64,000 nucleotides of DNA from CAZBDV01 sp964490765. Its GTDB lineage: Bacteria; Cloacimonadota; Cloacimonadia; Cloacimonadales; JAJBBL01. The translations under genes were made by a program, and so were the position numbers. Each line of letters begins with the position of its first letter. Position 1 is the first letter of the stretch. Below, one piece after another: positions 27,031 through 37,056 of this stretch. The notes beneath the pieces were generated by a model that was not told the DNA's origin, searched no databases, and was given only the letters and a program-made list of their open reading frames with translations. The stretch covers positions 1 to 64,000 of the forward strand of contig CAZBDV010000005.1 of NCBI GenBank assembly GCA_964490765.1, given 5' to 3'.

Positions 27031-28626
27031 TTAGTATCTAGCCTGATAACCGAAAACGAGTGACTTACGCCAGCTCTCATTAGCGTATCGGGTAAATTCC
27101 AGACCGGCTCTCAGTCTATGATGAGCTAATATTGACCAGGAGAACATACTCCTGCTCAACCACCTGTCTGAAATATCGCCTTCCAACCATTTTGCGGTAT
27201 TGGAGGGACGATCATTATAGTTAATTGAGAAGGAATTACCTACACTACCCTGTCGAGTAAAGGTAAGAAACTGGTTCAATGTTAGAGAGGGAATGATAGG
27301 TATGACTACCTCACCTGCCGCCTGAATCAGGTTACTCCCTTCCGGAAAACCCAATCCGATACCGTCATGAGAGAAGGGTGTAGCCATTGTTTTATGTGTA
27401 TACATCCAGGGCCTGACAGCTGTGAACTCCAGAGTGGTTCGGACAGCTTTATTCTGACGGTTTAGTAATCCTTCAGCAAAGAGGAGAGAAGTCCCACCCT
27501 GCAGAGCATATTTATTGCCCCACCAATCACTGAAGATCTCCTTTTTCCTCAACTCTCCAATGATCAAGTTCCCGTAGAGGGTAGCAAAATCTCTATACGT
27601 CCATCTTGCTCCTGCATAGATCTGTACGTTGTCTCTGTCTCTGAGATTATGTTCGGTTACCCGGTAGAATAGATGAGGTAAGAAATAGCTCGGATCTACT
27701 CCTCGATTGGCATATATAACCTGTTCCCCGAAATAGATATCGAGTTGTGGCAATACCCTATAATTAATTTGATGGAAGGCTAGATATTTATCCTGATAGT
27801 CGTAATCTTCGATCGGTTCAATTACATCCGGGATCAGAGTAGCATGCAGAAAGGAGAGTGTTAACTTACCGAAATTTATCTCACTGCTAAAATATCCATA
27901 ATCATTGACAGCATCGTTAAGAATTGTACTCCCGCCGATGTTGTCCCCTATTAGATGAGTCCCCCTACCTATTGACACATTACCGAAATCAAAGAGATAA
28001 CTTATCCGGCCATATATCTTATTCAGGTTGGTATAGGTCGTTTCAGGGTTCTCGTGAGTCTTGAAGAATCCTTTAATGAGAGGTGAGTTTGCTTCAGCAT
28101 AATCAAGATCTCCCTGAAAACGTCCTGCCCACCATTCACCCCAGAAGGCTATCCGGTTGAAAATGTTTCCCTTCAGTTGAACTCCTCGATAGAGATGTAT
28201 GTAATGTTCTTCGAGATCACTCTGATAATCTGCCCCGGCCATCAGGCTGACCTGTAACCTGCCTGATATGGTATCGTCAACAACCGAGTAATCCAGGAAG
28301 GATCTATTACTTTCACGAGCGGTCAGGAACTCATTGAGAGCGTTTCTGAAAGCCTCAAGATTCAGCAGTGCAAACTCAAAATGACCCTCAATGAACTCCT
28401 CTCTCTTTATCAATCTGTCTTCGTCAGGCTCATCCTGGAGAATGAAGAGACAAGTAGTATTACTGATATCGGGTTTTAAGAGGCTCAACTGGAAATAATC
28501 ATTCTCTTCTTGCGGACCTATAGCGAGGAACAGAGCAGGACAGAAGGTTATAACAGTTAACAACAATAACAGCTTATAGTTAATCCTTCTCACTCTCTTC
28601 ATACTATCATTACATACGTAACTCAT
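27031..28626 (-). CDS. Outer-membrane beta-barrel protein, capsule-assembly Wzi-like
   Basis: 531 residues. The ATG at 28626 has AAGGAG seven bases upstream and gives a long charged n-region before the hydrophobic signal (LLLLLTVITFCPALFLA); a second ATG eight codons later is possible. The body alternates hydrophobic strands with turns. The stretch SIGRGTHLIGDNIGG followed by STILNDAVNDYGYFSS resembles Wzi-type barrels, and it ends GYQARY with an aromatic terminus. Wzi binds capsule at the cell surface; with GT2 next door this fits, but the family call is tentative. Confidence 0.65.
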   Translation of the reverse strand: MSYVCNDSMKRVRRINYKLLLLLTVITFCPALFLAIGPQEENDYFQLSLLKPDISNTTCLFILQDEPDEDRLIKREEFIEGHFEFALLNLEAFRNALNEFLTARESNRSFLDYSVVDDTISGRLQVSLMAGADYQSDLEEHYIHLYRGVQLKGNIFNRIAFWGEWWAGRFQGDLDYAEANSPLIKGFFKTHENPETTYTNLNKIYGRISYLFDFGNVSIGRGTHLIGDNIGGSTILNDAVNDYGYFSSEINFGKLTLSFLHATLIPDVIEPIEDYDYQDKYLAFHQINYRVLPQLDIYFGEQVIYANRGVDPSYFLPHLFYRVTEHNLRDRDNVQIYAGARWTYRDFATLYGNLIIGELRKKEIFSDWWGNKYALQGGTSLLFAEGLLNRQNKAVRTTLEFTAVRPWMYTHKTMATPFSHDGIGLGFPEGSNLIQAAGEVVIPIIPSLTLNQFLTFTRQGSVGNSFSINYNDRPSNTAKWLEGDISDRWLSRSMFSWSILAHHRLRAGLEFTRYANESWRKSLVFGYQARY

Positions 28627-28650
28627 TCTTCTCTCCTTTAAAGAGAATAT

Positions 28651-30684
28651 CTAAAGCCCCTCTCTCTGCAGGTAGATATCAATTGCCGGATCTGGTCGTT
28701 CTGCCGGTAGCCATTCGGAATTGTAATCGTATAACCTGTTGGATGAGTTATAGATCCCTGCTTCTTGATGGATCGACATTGGCTTAAATCCCCTATTAAC
28801 GAGTACGAGAAAGAGATTATCCGGAAGTGGGACTTCAGGTATATCGAAAACAATCCTGTCAGTGTAAGAAATGAAATCTCTTGTTTGATAGACTATCTCT
28901 CCCTCGTTATAGAGGAGCAACTCCAGATAATTAGAGCGATAAGCAGAATCACTCATCACGTTTATCTGGCTTATCATATAGTCATTATTACCTGAAGTAT
29001 AAAGCGAATAATCGATCCCTATCCCGGCTTCCGGTTGCAGATACCAGGAGTATAGCGGATTATAATCATTCACATAACTCAATATTTCCCGATCATTATT
29101 GAGAAATACTATCTTATTAGTTACTTTTTGTTGATCGAGGTGAGGGTTGATGTCAGAGTATTGCAGAGAGAGTGTTCCCAATTTTGTCAGATTGGTTGGT
29201 ATCCAGGGAAGGTTGAATTCACCGTCATCCCCATCCAGAGCTCTACGGTAAAGTAATTTGCCACCATCTGTCAGTGAGAGATAGATAGTATCAACTTCAC
29301 CCCTATACTCTTCTCTGACTAGCAGGGGCTGGAAGTACTGAAAAACAGGGTTAACCATTATTATCGCTTCACCACTATTTAATCCCTCCTGAAGAAAGGA
29401 TGGGTTATTTCTATTATTGATGGAAAATGACAATTCTGTCCGTTGTATCTGATCCCTCAGCAGTGTAAATTTATGACCATCGACCTCTATCTCGTATGGG
29501 AACTCTCTCGGTGGAAGATAGTGAAAGAAGTATCCCTCATTATTGGTTACTATGTTTTTTTTATAAGGACTGACTCTTTGATCTATGACTATCTCAGCTT
29601 CAGATAGAGGATAATCGTCTTCTCCGTTGGCCTGACCGATGAGAAGATTTCTGTCGTATTCCTGCAGGAGATTGAGCATTGCTTCAGTCTGTTTTATCAG
29701 AATACTTTTGAGTATTTCGTTGGGTGGATTAACAACCCCCTCTCCATAAGGGGAATCTCCCCCTGTTTCGATCAGCATGGCAAGAGTTCCGTGCTGTGAA
29801 TATATATAATCACGGGCATAACCACGTCTAGAAGTATTAAGATTATGAACAGAATAGAGCCCTTTGGCATAGGCACGGGGCAGATTGCTTGCTAAAATTT
29901 CTGCCAGGTAATGTATATCTTCATAATCGGGTGAGATAATATCTCCCCATTTCCAGGGAAAGAAGATTCTTTCCGAATAGGAACCTGAAGCCGAGCTATG
30001 ATAGAAGAAGGCGAGCTGGAATTTTTCTCTGGCATAGAAATCGATCATAGCTATAGTTTCTGCTTGTGAAGCAGGGATATATCCCTTGAAGTAGGGGCTT
30101 TCCGGATCTTCCGCATCATCCTTCTCCCAGTTGAAAGGATAATTACGGTTGAGATCAACTCCATCCTTATCCAGCTCAAGTATACCGTTCATATTCGTAT
30201 CGGTATTGTTCTTACGCTTGAGGCGATAGATACCCCGGTTTACTATCCGGAATCCTTCCGGATTTGCCGTAGGCACAAACCAGAGATTATAATTATCCAA
30301 AAGATAGGTTACAAAAGGATCTTTCTCGTATTCTCTGAGAAAATGGTCACTCATATAAAAGATTATCTCTACCCCGATAGGTTCTTCAGAATGATGCTGG
30401 CCATGAAAGAGCACAGAAGGTTTGCTCTCTGCCGGCCCTGTGACGGGATTTGATATAGAGAAAGCATAGATCGGCTCTCTGGTATTGCTACTTGCTCCGA
30501 TTATCTCCCATCTAACCATACCGGGATTGGCCTCTACTCTCTCTTTGATAGACTGGAGTATATCTTCAGGCCTGTGATAAAGACTATCGAGAGGATATCT
30601 GTTCCAGACCTCAATTCCTCTGAGCGTTGTGCAGGGTATGAAAACAAGCAGTAGAAGTGATAATCTGATAAAACGAAGGCGCAT
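28651..30684 (-). CDS. Secreted M14-family zinc carboxypeptidase
   Basis: 677 residues with a signal peptide (LSLLLLVFIPCTTL). The peptidase domain covers about 25-350. It contains the zinc motif HSEE in FHGQHHSEEPIGVE, the substrate-binding GVDLNRNYPFNW, FFYHSSASGSY with the third zinc histidine, and the catalytic glutamate in LAMLIETGGDSPYG. After it comes a carboxypeptidase-regulatory-like beta domain (about 350-430), then uncharacterised beta-rich sequence to the end. No sorting tail is visible. It begins 12 bases after cdsA and belongs to the same run of genes. It probably trims peptides in the periplasm or outside. Confidence 0.9.
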   Translation of the reverse strand: MRLRFIRLSLLLLVFIPCTTLRGIEVWNRYPLDSLYHRPEDILQSIKERVEANPGMVRWEIIGASSNTREPIYAFSISNPVTGPAESKPSVLFHGQHHSEEPIGVEIIFYMSDHFLREYEKDPFVTYLLDNYNLWFVPTANPEGFRIVNRGIYRLKRKNNTDTNMNGILELDKDGVDLNRNYPFNWEKDDAEDPESPYFKGYIPASQAETIAMIDFYAREKFQLAFFYHSSASGSYSERIFFPWKWGDIISPDYEDIHYLAEILASNLPRAYAKGLYSVHNLNTSRRGYARDYIYSQHGTLAMLIETGGDSPYGEGVVNPPNEILKSILIKQTEAMLNLLQEYDRNLLIGQANGEDDYPLSEAEIVIDQRVSPYKKNIVTNNEGYFFHYLPPREFPYEIEVDGHKFTLLRDQIQRTELSFSINNRNNPSFLQEGLNSGEAIIMVNPVFQYFQPLLVREEYRGEVDTIYLSLTDGGKLLYRRALDGDDGEFNLPWIPTNLTKLGTLSLQYSDINPHLDQQKVTNKIVFLNNDREILSYVNDYNPLYSWYLQPEAGIGIDYSLYTSGNNDYMISQINVMSDSAYRSNYLELLLYNEGEIVYQTRDFISYTDRIVFDIPEVPLPDNLFLVLVNRGFKPMSIHQEAGIYNSSNRLYDYNSEWLPAERPDPAIDIYLQREGL

Positions 30685-30696
30685 TATTAGTTACCT

Positions 30697-31488
30697 TCAA
30701 ACAAAGAGTTTGTAGAGGATGTAGAAAACAGGGGCTGCAATAATAAAACTGTCAAATCTATCGAGAACTCCCCCGTGACCGGGAATAATTTGAGAACTAT
30801 CCTTAACTCCTGTATCACGCTTGATAAGAGATTCCAAAAGGTCACCTAACTGACCAAAAAAAGCGACCGACAGAGCAGTAAGAAGCATAACAGGCAGAGT
30901 CACCCATTCCGAAAGCAATAGATACAGGATATAGGCTCCGATAAAGGCAAAGATGATCCCGAAAATGAAACCCTCGACAGACTTTTGGGGACTGACCTTA
31001 AATACGCCACGATGCTTTCCGACCAGCATACCCAGGAAGTAAGCTGCTGTATCAGTTATCCAGATAAGGATAATGATCGCCATCAGTAAATATTCTCCAT
31101 TATGCACATTGCGAAGCCGAAAAACATAGGAATAGAGGAATGGCTGATAGATGACAGCGAACAGAGAAAGTGCTATCCTGTTAACTGCCCCATCGATACG
31201 ATTGAGAAAGATGTCATATCCGGCAACGATCAGCAAGATAAAGAGAAGTGAGAAGATAGTAGCCAGACTCCCGAGAAGGGGGGTCAGCCAGAGGAAGATA
31301 ACACCAAGCGGCAAAACAACGATCGGGATGAGCCCATATTTCTCCTTAAAGAGTAACCTCAGTTCATATAACCCGAAAAAGGTAAAGATGGATAGTAGGG
31401 CGAGAAGGGGATAACCACCATTGAAGAAAACCACCAGGATCAGTGGGATAAATATAGCTGCAACGATAACTCTTTTCAGAACAATCAT
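30697..31488 (-). CDS. cdsA: Phosphatidate cytidylyltransferase CdsA
   Basis: Makes CDP-diacylglycerol from phosphatidate and CTP at the inner membrane. The 263-residue product is almost wholly transmembrane, with the family signature near the C-terminus: SPQKSVEGF, GQLGDLLESLIKRDTGVKDSS and IPGHGGVLDRFDS. Its GGAG ribosome site lies inside the last codons of uppS and only two bases separate the genes. The uppS-cdsA order is widely conserved among bacteria. Confidence 0.96.
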   Translation of the reverse strand: MIVLKRVIVAAIFIPLILVVFFNGGYPLLALLSIFTFFGLYELRLLFKEKYGLIPIVVLPLGVIFLWLTPLLGSLATIFSLLFILLIVAGYDIFLNRIDGAVNRIALSLFAVIYQPFLYSYVFRLRNVHNGEYLLMAIIILIWITDTAAYFLGMLVGKHRGVFKVSPQKSVEGFIFGIIFAFIGAYILYLLLSEWVTLPVMLLTALSVAFFGQLGDLLESLIKRDTGVKDSSQIIPGHGGVLDRFDSFIIAAPVFYILYKLFV

Positions 31489-31490
31489 AT

Positions 31491-32228
31491 TTAACTAGCT
31501 CCAAATCTCCGTTTTCTCTTCTGATAATCTAATATTGCCTTCAGAAACTCTACCCGGGTGAAATCAGGCCAGAGGGTTTCTGTAAACCATAGTTCAGCGT
31601 ATGCAGATTGCCAGATGAGGAAGTTCGACAATCTTAACTCACCACTTGTTCTGATAAGAAGATCAGGATCCGGCATATCACCTGTATAGAGGTACTTTCT
31701 AATCAGATCCTGTTCTATATCTTCCGATTTGATTACCCCTTTCTGAACATCGTTGAGCAGTTTTTCTATCATCTCGACAATCTCCTGACGCCCACCGTAA
31801 TTCATAGCAACATTGAGATTCAGTCCCGTATTGTTCCAGCTCTTTGCACAGGTCTTGCTGATCTTTTCATAATACCTGGGCTCGAGCCCCTTTTTACTTC
31901 CTATGAACCTTACCAGAATATTGTTACTGGATAACTCGTCGATCTCCTTGATCAGTGTATCCATTATCAGTCTTAAAAGACCGTGAACTTCAGTCTTTGG
32001 CCGTCGCCAGTTTTCGGTTGAAAAAGCGTAGATAGTCAGAAAGTTCAATCCGAGTTCAACACTGGCCTCAACTATTTCCCTGACCGCATTGGCACCACGC
32101 TTATGTCCATTAAGGCGGGTAGTATTGTTACGTTTGGCCCAGCGTCCGTTTCCGTCCATTATAACCCCAATATGTTGAGGTAATCTGAGTTTTTCGATCT
32201 TCGTCAGTAAATCCTTATATGTATCCAT
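31491..32228 (-). CDS. uppS: Isoprenyl (undecaprenyl) diphosphate synthase UppS
   Basis: cis-Prenyltransferase that makes undecaprenyl diphosphate, the lipid carrier for cell-wall and LPS sugars. I choose the ATG at 32228, with AGAGG six bases upstream, over an in-frame TTG two codons earlier. The 245-residue product has HIGVIMDGNGRWAKRN, GHKRGANAVREIVE, TIYAFSTENWRRP, MNYGGRQEIVEMI and PDLLIRTSGELRLSNFLIWQ. All catalytic residues are present. It follows prfB by 20 bases. Confidence 0.97.
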   Translation of the reverse strand: MDTYKDLLTKIEKLRLPQHIGVIMDGNGRWAKRNNTTRLNGHKRGANAVREIVEASVELGLNFLTIYAFSTENWRRPKTEVHGLLRLIMDTLIKEIDELSSNNILVRFIGSKKGLEPRYYEKISKTCAKSWNNTGLNLNVAMNYGGRQEIVEMIEKLLNDVQKGVIKSEDIEQDLIRKYLYTGDMPDPDLLIRTSGELRLSNFLIWQSAYAELWFTETLWPDFTRVEFLKAILDYQKRKRRFGAS

Positions 32229-32248
32229 AATCAACCTCTTACAGGGTT

Positions 32249-33371
32249 TTACTTTTCACTCTTAACCCTATCCAGAGCTTTACTTTTTAAATATGCATAG
32301 ATAAATTCGTCAACTTCTCCTTCCATTACGGCATTCAGATTCCCTGTTTCATGATCTGTCCGATGATCTTTTACCATCTGATAAGGATGAAAGACATAGG
32401 AGCGAATCTGATTGCCCCAGCCTATTTCTGTTTTCTGATTCTCTACAGCTTGCTTCTCCTTATCTTTGATCTCCTTATAGTGCTTGTAAAGGCGTGAACG
32501 GAGAAGCTTCATCGCTGTCTCCCGGTTCTTTATCTGCGACCTCTCTTTCTGACACTGAACAATAATCCCTGTAGGCAGATGAGTGATCCTGACTGCCGAA
32601 TCGGTTGTATTGACATGCTGGCCACCCGCTCCACTGGCCCGGTAGGTATCAATCTTCAGATCGGAGGGGTTGATATCGATCTCAATCTCATCCTCTACTA
32701 TAGGATAGACAAAAACCGAAGCAAACGATGTCTGGCGTTTCCCCTGAGCATTGAAGGGAGAAATCCTGACCAGCCTGTGCACACCCATTTCACATTTCAG
32801 GAAACCGTAAGCATAGGAACCGTTGATCTCCATTGTCACACTCTTGATCCCGGCCTCTTCTCCCGGTTGCAGATCGTCAACTGAGACCTTGAACCCTTTG
32901 GTATCAGCCCAGCGCCGATACATTCTCATCAGCATCTCTGCCCAATCCTGGGATTCTGTTCCTCCAGCACCTGGATGAATAGTCAAAATTGCATCGCTAT
33001 TGTCATCTTCTTCATTGAGAATGAATTCTATCTCTGTCTGCTGAGCAATTTTACTGTATTCCCGGAACTTAGCCCTGGCTTCCTGAAAGAACGATTCTAC
33101 ATATTCCTCTTCCAGGAGCAGCTTATAAGTCTCGAGATCATTGATAATCTTTTCCAGATTCCTGTCTTTCTCGAGCTTTTCTCTCAATAAGTTTATCTCT
33201 TTACTTATCGCTTTAGCCCTGTTCTGATCTGACCAGAAACCTGGTTCGTTAGTATGTAATTCCAGAGTTGATATCTCATTACTTATCTTCTCCGTATCAA
33301 AGATACCTCCGAATTTCTTGTAACTTATCAGTCAGATAATCGATCTCCCTTAACAATTCCTGTAAATCCAT
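32249..33371 (-). CDS. prfB: Peptide chain release factor 2, with programmed +1 frameshift
   Basis: RF2 ends translation at UAA and UGA. The gene is split between two frames. A 24-codon leader opens at ATG 33371 (GGAG upstream) and reads to a TGA at 33299-33297; after a +1 shift the frame continues from GAT at 33298 to the stop at 32249. Total product is 373 residues, the normal RF2 length. The shifted part includes the catalytic GGQ in SGAGGQHVNTTDSAVRI. The anticodon-like region precedes it. A shorter start at 33187 would lose the conserved N-terminal helices and has no ribosome site. It heads the uppS-cdsA run. Confidence 0.96.
33296..33310 (-). promoter_or_regulatory. RF2 autoregulatory frameshift site
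   Basis: Read on the minus strand: GGAGG, TAT, CTT, TGA, T. The internal ribosome-binding-like GGAGG sits three bases before the CTT slip codon and in-frame TGA, as in the classical site. When RF2 is scarce, ribosomes pause at UGA and slip +1 on CUU. The base after the stop is T rather than the usual C. Confidence 0.93.
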
Positions 33372-33507
33372 AGCGTTCTCCATCCTTTATTTTTTTTCAA
33401 CATCTAACACACGTTTCTCATAGTTAATAATTATCTCCGGGACTTCTTCTTACTTCCGGGTCCCCGGTTATTAAACCTCTTCTGTCCGCTTCCTTTCTCA
33501 ACAGTAT

Positions 33508-34665
33508 TCATTTCCAGGGAATCAAAAAGTCCTTTGCCTCTTCATTGAAGTAACGGTCTGTCATTGTGGCGATAAAATCCCTGACTTTTTCAGGTATCGA
33601 GAATCTTTCCAGATATTCTTCAGACTTATGATTCAAGAAATGTTTGAACACTTTCGAATTACTGTTATTCTGCTCTATATCGTCAACATATTTATCAAAG
33701 AGGAGACTCATAGATCTATTGATGATATCGTTATAAGCTTTAACATTTTCATTGTGGTAGATCCGTTCGTAATTAAACTTCTTGAGTTTCGCCAGGTAGT
33801 GGGAGGTCTCCTCATCGAATGAGATATATTGCTTACCATAACTGTTCTGAATAACGCTCTTTATCAGGGTATCAACTATATCGCTGTTCCGGTTACCAAG
33901 ATATTCCGAACAGTCTTTCGGCAGTTCGTCACGCTTTAGAATATTAAATCTTATAGCATCTTCTATATCCTGTCCGATATAAGCTATCGTATCGGTGATT
34001 CTCACCACGCAACCCTCCAGGGTAGCAGGCATCCAATTCTCTATTTCTCCACCCTCTTTGGTTACTTTGATATAGTTGTGCAGATCTTCCTCTTTCTTCT
34101 CTGATTTGGGATAGAGCCGGGTATTGTGTACTTCACCATCGTGAGACAGAATACCGTCTCTGACCTGAAAGGTCAGATTCAGTCCGTTACCATGCCGGGC
34201 AATATAATCAACAATATGGAGGCTCTCGATATTATGATGAAATTCTCCGATCCCGTATTTCAGGCAGCGAGTATTGAGCGCTTTCTCTCCATCATGACCA
34301 AATGGTGGATGTCCGAGATCGTGCCCGAGAGCGATAGCCTCTATCAATTCCTGATTTAATCTTAACATCTTCCCGATCGTTCGTGAAATCTGCGAGACAT
34401 AAGTCGTATGAAGCGAACGGTTAGTCATCTCTTCATCGAACATATTCGAGAAGGAAAAGACCTGTGTTTTCCCCTGATAACGGCGATAAGAACCACTATA
34501 TAGTATTCGATCCCTGTCAAGTGCATAGCTCGACCTGAGACGTGTGCGGGATTCTCCTTTCAGCCTGTAAGCTTCACTATCTTTACAGGCATAAGGTGAT
34601 AGATAATCTTCTGACAGATGTTGAGATTCTTCATAAATCTTCTTTAATTCTTCTCTCTTTATCAT
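33508..34665 (-). CDS. dgt: Deoxyguanosinetriphosphate triphosphohydrolase-like HD protein
   Basis: A 385-residue HD-superfamily phosphohydrolase cutting dNTPs to nucleoside and triphosphate. Diagnostic parts are the N-terminal RTRLRSSYALDRDRILYSGSYRRYQGKTQV in segments, the metal site GHDLGHPPFGHDGEKAL, HNIESLHIVDYIA, LSHDGE and RITDTIAYIGQDIEDAI. AAGGAAG precedes the ATG. It lies between trmB and prfB on the same strand, with gaps of 73 and 136 bases. Substrate choice (dGTP or others) cannot be read from the sequence. Confidence 0.93.
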   Translation of the reverse strand: MIKREELKKIYEESQHLSEDYLSPYACKDSEAYRLKGESRTRLRSSYALDRDRILYSGSYRRYQGKTQVFSFSNMFDEEMTNRSLHTTYVSQISRTIGKMLRLNQELIEAIALGHDLGHPPFGHDGEKALNTRCLKYGIGEFHHNIESLHIVDYIARHGNGLNLTFQVRDGILSHDGEVHNTRLYPKSEKKEEDLHNYIKVTKEGGEIENWMPATLEGCVVRITDTIAYIGQDIEDAIRFNILKRDELPKDCSEYLGNRNSDIVDTLIKSVIQNSYGKQYISFDEETSHYLAKLKKFNYERIYHNENVKAYNDIINRSMSLLFDKYVDDIEQNNSNSKVFKHFLNHKSEEYLERFSIPEKVRDFIATMTDRYFNEEAKDFLIPWK

Positions 34666-34738
34666 CTTCCTTACCTCGTTCTCTCTCTTTAACTGGTTGT
34701 ACTCTTTTTCTCCCGATAATTGCAGGGGATGAAAACCT

Positions 34739-35350
34739 CTATTTCTTAATATATCTCATATAGAAAGGTGGAAAACCTTTCTCTTTTAACTTTTTTTCGA
34801 AATGGGTTTCGATATGACCTCTGAAAGGTTCTCGGCTAAAACCATCCGGAAAAACCGAAAGAAAATCAGTTTCTCGTGCAAAATGCTCCACAATCCATTC
34901 TTTGTAATCCTGATGGTCGGTTGTGATCATTACATCACCTCCAGAACATAAAACTCTTCCAAGCGCTTCTATCAGTTGTTCTTGAATAAGGCGATGTTTA
35001 TGATGCTTCCTCTTCGGCCAGGGATCGGGATGAAAGATATAAACCCGTTCAATAGAGTTCTCTGGAAAGAGCTGTAACAATCTATCGTTGACCATAACCC
35101 TGATCAATCTGACGTTGCTATGCCTCTCCAGGTCGAGTTTCCTGAGTATTGTCTTTATCCTCTTCCCCTTGATCTCCAGACCGAGGAAGTTCAAATCAGG
35201 CTCAAGTTGAGCGATCTCGATAAGGAACTCACCTCTACCCGAACCGATCTCCATATGAACCGGGCGATTATTCCCGAAAATCCGGGAAAACTCCACCTCT
35301 TCATCGTTTATAGTTTGCAGAAAGAATCTCTCTTTCTCTTCAATCGTCAT
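34739..35350 (-). CDS. trmB: tRNA (guanine-N7-)-methyltransferase TrmB
   Basis: Forms m7G46 in tRNA with S-adenosylmethionine. I choose ATG 35350, with GGGAG five bases upstream, over a GTG two codons earlier; the product is 203 residues. Motif I is MEIGSGRGEFLIEIA. The family mark is IFHPDPWPKRKHHKHRL, followed by TTDHQDYKEWI. The C-terminus contains HIETHFEKKLKEKG, close to the usual T.fE.kf. All expected residues are there. Confidence 0.96.
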   Translation of the reverse strand: MTIEEKERFFLQTINDEEVEFSRIFGNNRPVHMEIGSGRGEFLIEIAQLEPDLNFLGLEIKGKRIKTILRKLDLERHSNVRLIRVMVNDRLLQLFPENSIERVYIFHPDPWPKRKHHKHRLIQEQLIEALGRVLCSGGDVMITTDHQDYKEWIVEHFARETDFLSVFPDGFSREPFRGHIETHFEKKLKEKGFPPFYMRYIKK

Positions 35351-35553
35351 CAACACTCCCTATTGCTTTCTGATTGCAGACTTCCGCTTGACGAGAGTCA
35401 ATAAGTATTACAATAGAACAGATGAGTATTTAGATGTCAATCAGATTTGCTTTCACCACCTCTCCATCAGGAATTACAGGACAGTAAACCAAGCAAAAGC
35501 TGCTTAATCCCTTCATTTTTTATTGCTGTATGAGTAACATCATAAAAAACCAA

Positions 35554-35582
35554 TAAAAAAAAGGGGCTGGTATCCAGCCCCC
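35554..35582 (-). terminator. Rho-independent terminator for the 35607-36767 gene
   Basis: Stem GGGGCTGG (35563-35570) / CCAGCCCC (35574-35581) with a TAT loop; on the minus strand it is followed by eight T residues. It lies 25 bases after the outer-membrane protein gene. Confidence 0.92.
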
Positions 35583-35606
35583 GATTGTAACGATAATCCT
35601 TTAAAG

Positions 35607-36767
35607 TTATCTAAGTCTGTATGATATTCCCATTATGAAGGTAGTAACCAGATCATCGTCTATTCCTGTACCGTCGTCATATAAACTAAAGCGAAGGGTC
35701 GTATTGAGATTCAACTGATTGGTCAGATAATAATAGAAACTCGACTCAAACATATGATTTTGTATGGTGTCACCTTCGGCGGGGAAAACGAACTCATTAA
35801 CGAGGCTATTTACCCAGTCCGTCTGAAGTGAAAGTTGATAGCTGACTGACAACCTATTAATAACCCTGTGAGAAAGATCATCTTCTAAAACCGTCGAATA
35901 ATCGAGCCTTTCGATCAATTGCAGCTTATAGGAGAAGGGGTGTGCCAGTTCGAATGAAACATCGAGAGTTGGATCACTATCACTGCCGTCATAATTTGAG
36001 AGAATGTATCCGATACCACCCCTGATCATCCATCCGTGTTTTCTTGTACTGAATCTCATATCGAGTACATCCTGTATTCTGACAATACCCATAGCACCAA
36101 GATACTCTTCGACTAAAACCCCGTCTCTTAAAAAGACCTCTTCCATAGCCTCGAGCCAGTATCTCTTGTATTCCATACCCCCATACTGAGCTTTGTATTC
36201 TGATTCCTTATCAATGATCTGGGCCAGTTCAATATAAGCTGTATCGGAAAGCCTTCGGTTGATTACATTATACTTCAATAATTCATCTACTATACCAATA
36301 GCTCGAGCCAGAACAGTGGCATCAATAATCCGGCCGTATCCCGCGCCAACACCTATCTTGGCATAAGGATCATCAGCTTCATCGGCTGCCAAACGCTCAC
36401 GATAACCGAATTCTGCTGCTCCATAAGCAAAAGCATCCGTATCGCCAAGATATCTGTCGGCATTAGTGTTCATGAAAATATGATAACCCTGCATTGAATC
36501 GTCTGTTTCCATGGGACCCTGTTTTAAATCAATCGCTCCATCCAATGCCAATCGCCAGGTAAATGGAAGTGAATTGTAGTTTACATTATAGTTACCACCA
36601 AAGCTACCATCATAGCTGGATTGATCCTGATTCCCATCTCTGAAAGTGAAATCTCCACGTAAATAAGCTTCCTGAAAAAATGACTCTGGGAACTTGTAAT
36701 CTCGTATATCGATAGACAATAAAGCCACAGGGATGACTATTACGAGTAAAAAAGCTACTAACCTCAT
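35607..36767 (-). CDS. Putative outer-membrane beta-barrel protein of unknown function
   Basis: 386 residues with a signal peptide (MRLVAFLLVIVIPVALLS) and GGAGG before the ATG. The mature part starts with an aromatic, Gly/Asn-rich strand region (SYDGSFGGNYNVNYNSLPF). A more helical middle (about 165-235) follows, then long amphipathic strands, ending FIMGISYRLR. The strand pattern and own terminator suggest an abundant outer-membrane protein. I do not recognise a named family. Its neighbours (xer recombinase, trmB) give no hint of function. Confidence 0.7.
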   Translation of the reverse strand: MRLVAFLLVIVIPVALLSIDIRDYKFPESFFQEAYLRGDFTFRDGNQDQSSYDGSFGGNYNVNYNSLPFTWRLALDGAIDLKQGPMETDDSMQGYHIFMNTNADRYLGDTDAFAYGAAEFGYRERLAADEADDPYAKIGVGAGYGRIIDATVLARAIGIVDELLKYNVINRRLSDTAYIELAQIIDKESEYKAQYGGMEYKRYWLEAMEEVFLRDGVLVEEYLGAMGIVRIQDVLDMRFSTRKHGWMIRGGIGYILSNYDGSDSDPTLDVSFELAHPFSYKLQLIERLDYSTVLEDDLSHRVINRLSVSYQLSLQTDWVNSLVNEFVFPAEGDTIQNHMFESSFYYYLTNQLNLNTTLRFSLYDDGTGIDDDLVTTFIMGISYRLR

Positions 36768-37056
36768 ATTGATACCTCCGAAATATTTATACCTGTAATT
36801 GGAAATTTTTGCGTTTATATGTCAAGTTAAATCGTCACTTAGCATGCTGCATAAATCTATTGAGTGTTTATTTGATTATTCATTGTTCCTCTATTCTTCA
36901 ATGTGGTAGTAAGAAGTTTATGAGGATGATACAATGATTCATTAGTAAGGAACCCTGTAAATCCCTGTTTATTAATGATCTTCTAAGTATTCCTCTTTAG
37001 AGTAATTGGGTGCTCAACTGATTTATGGGATGGTTCTCGATTATTGTCTTCGCTGT

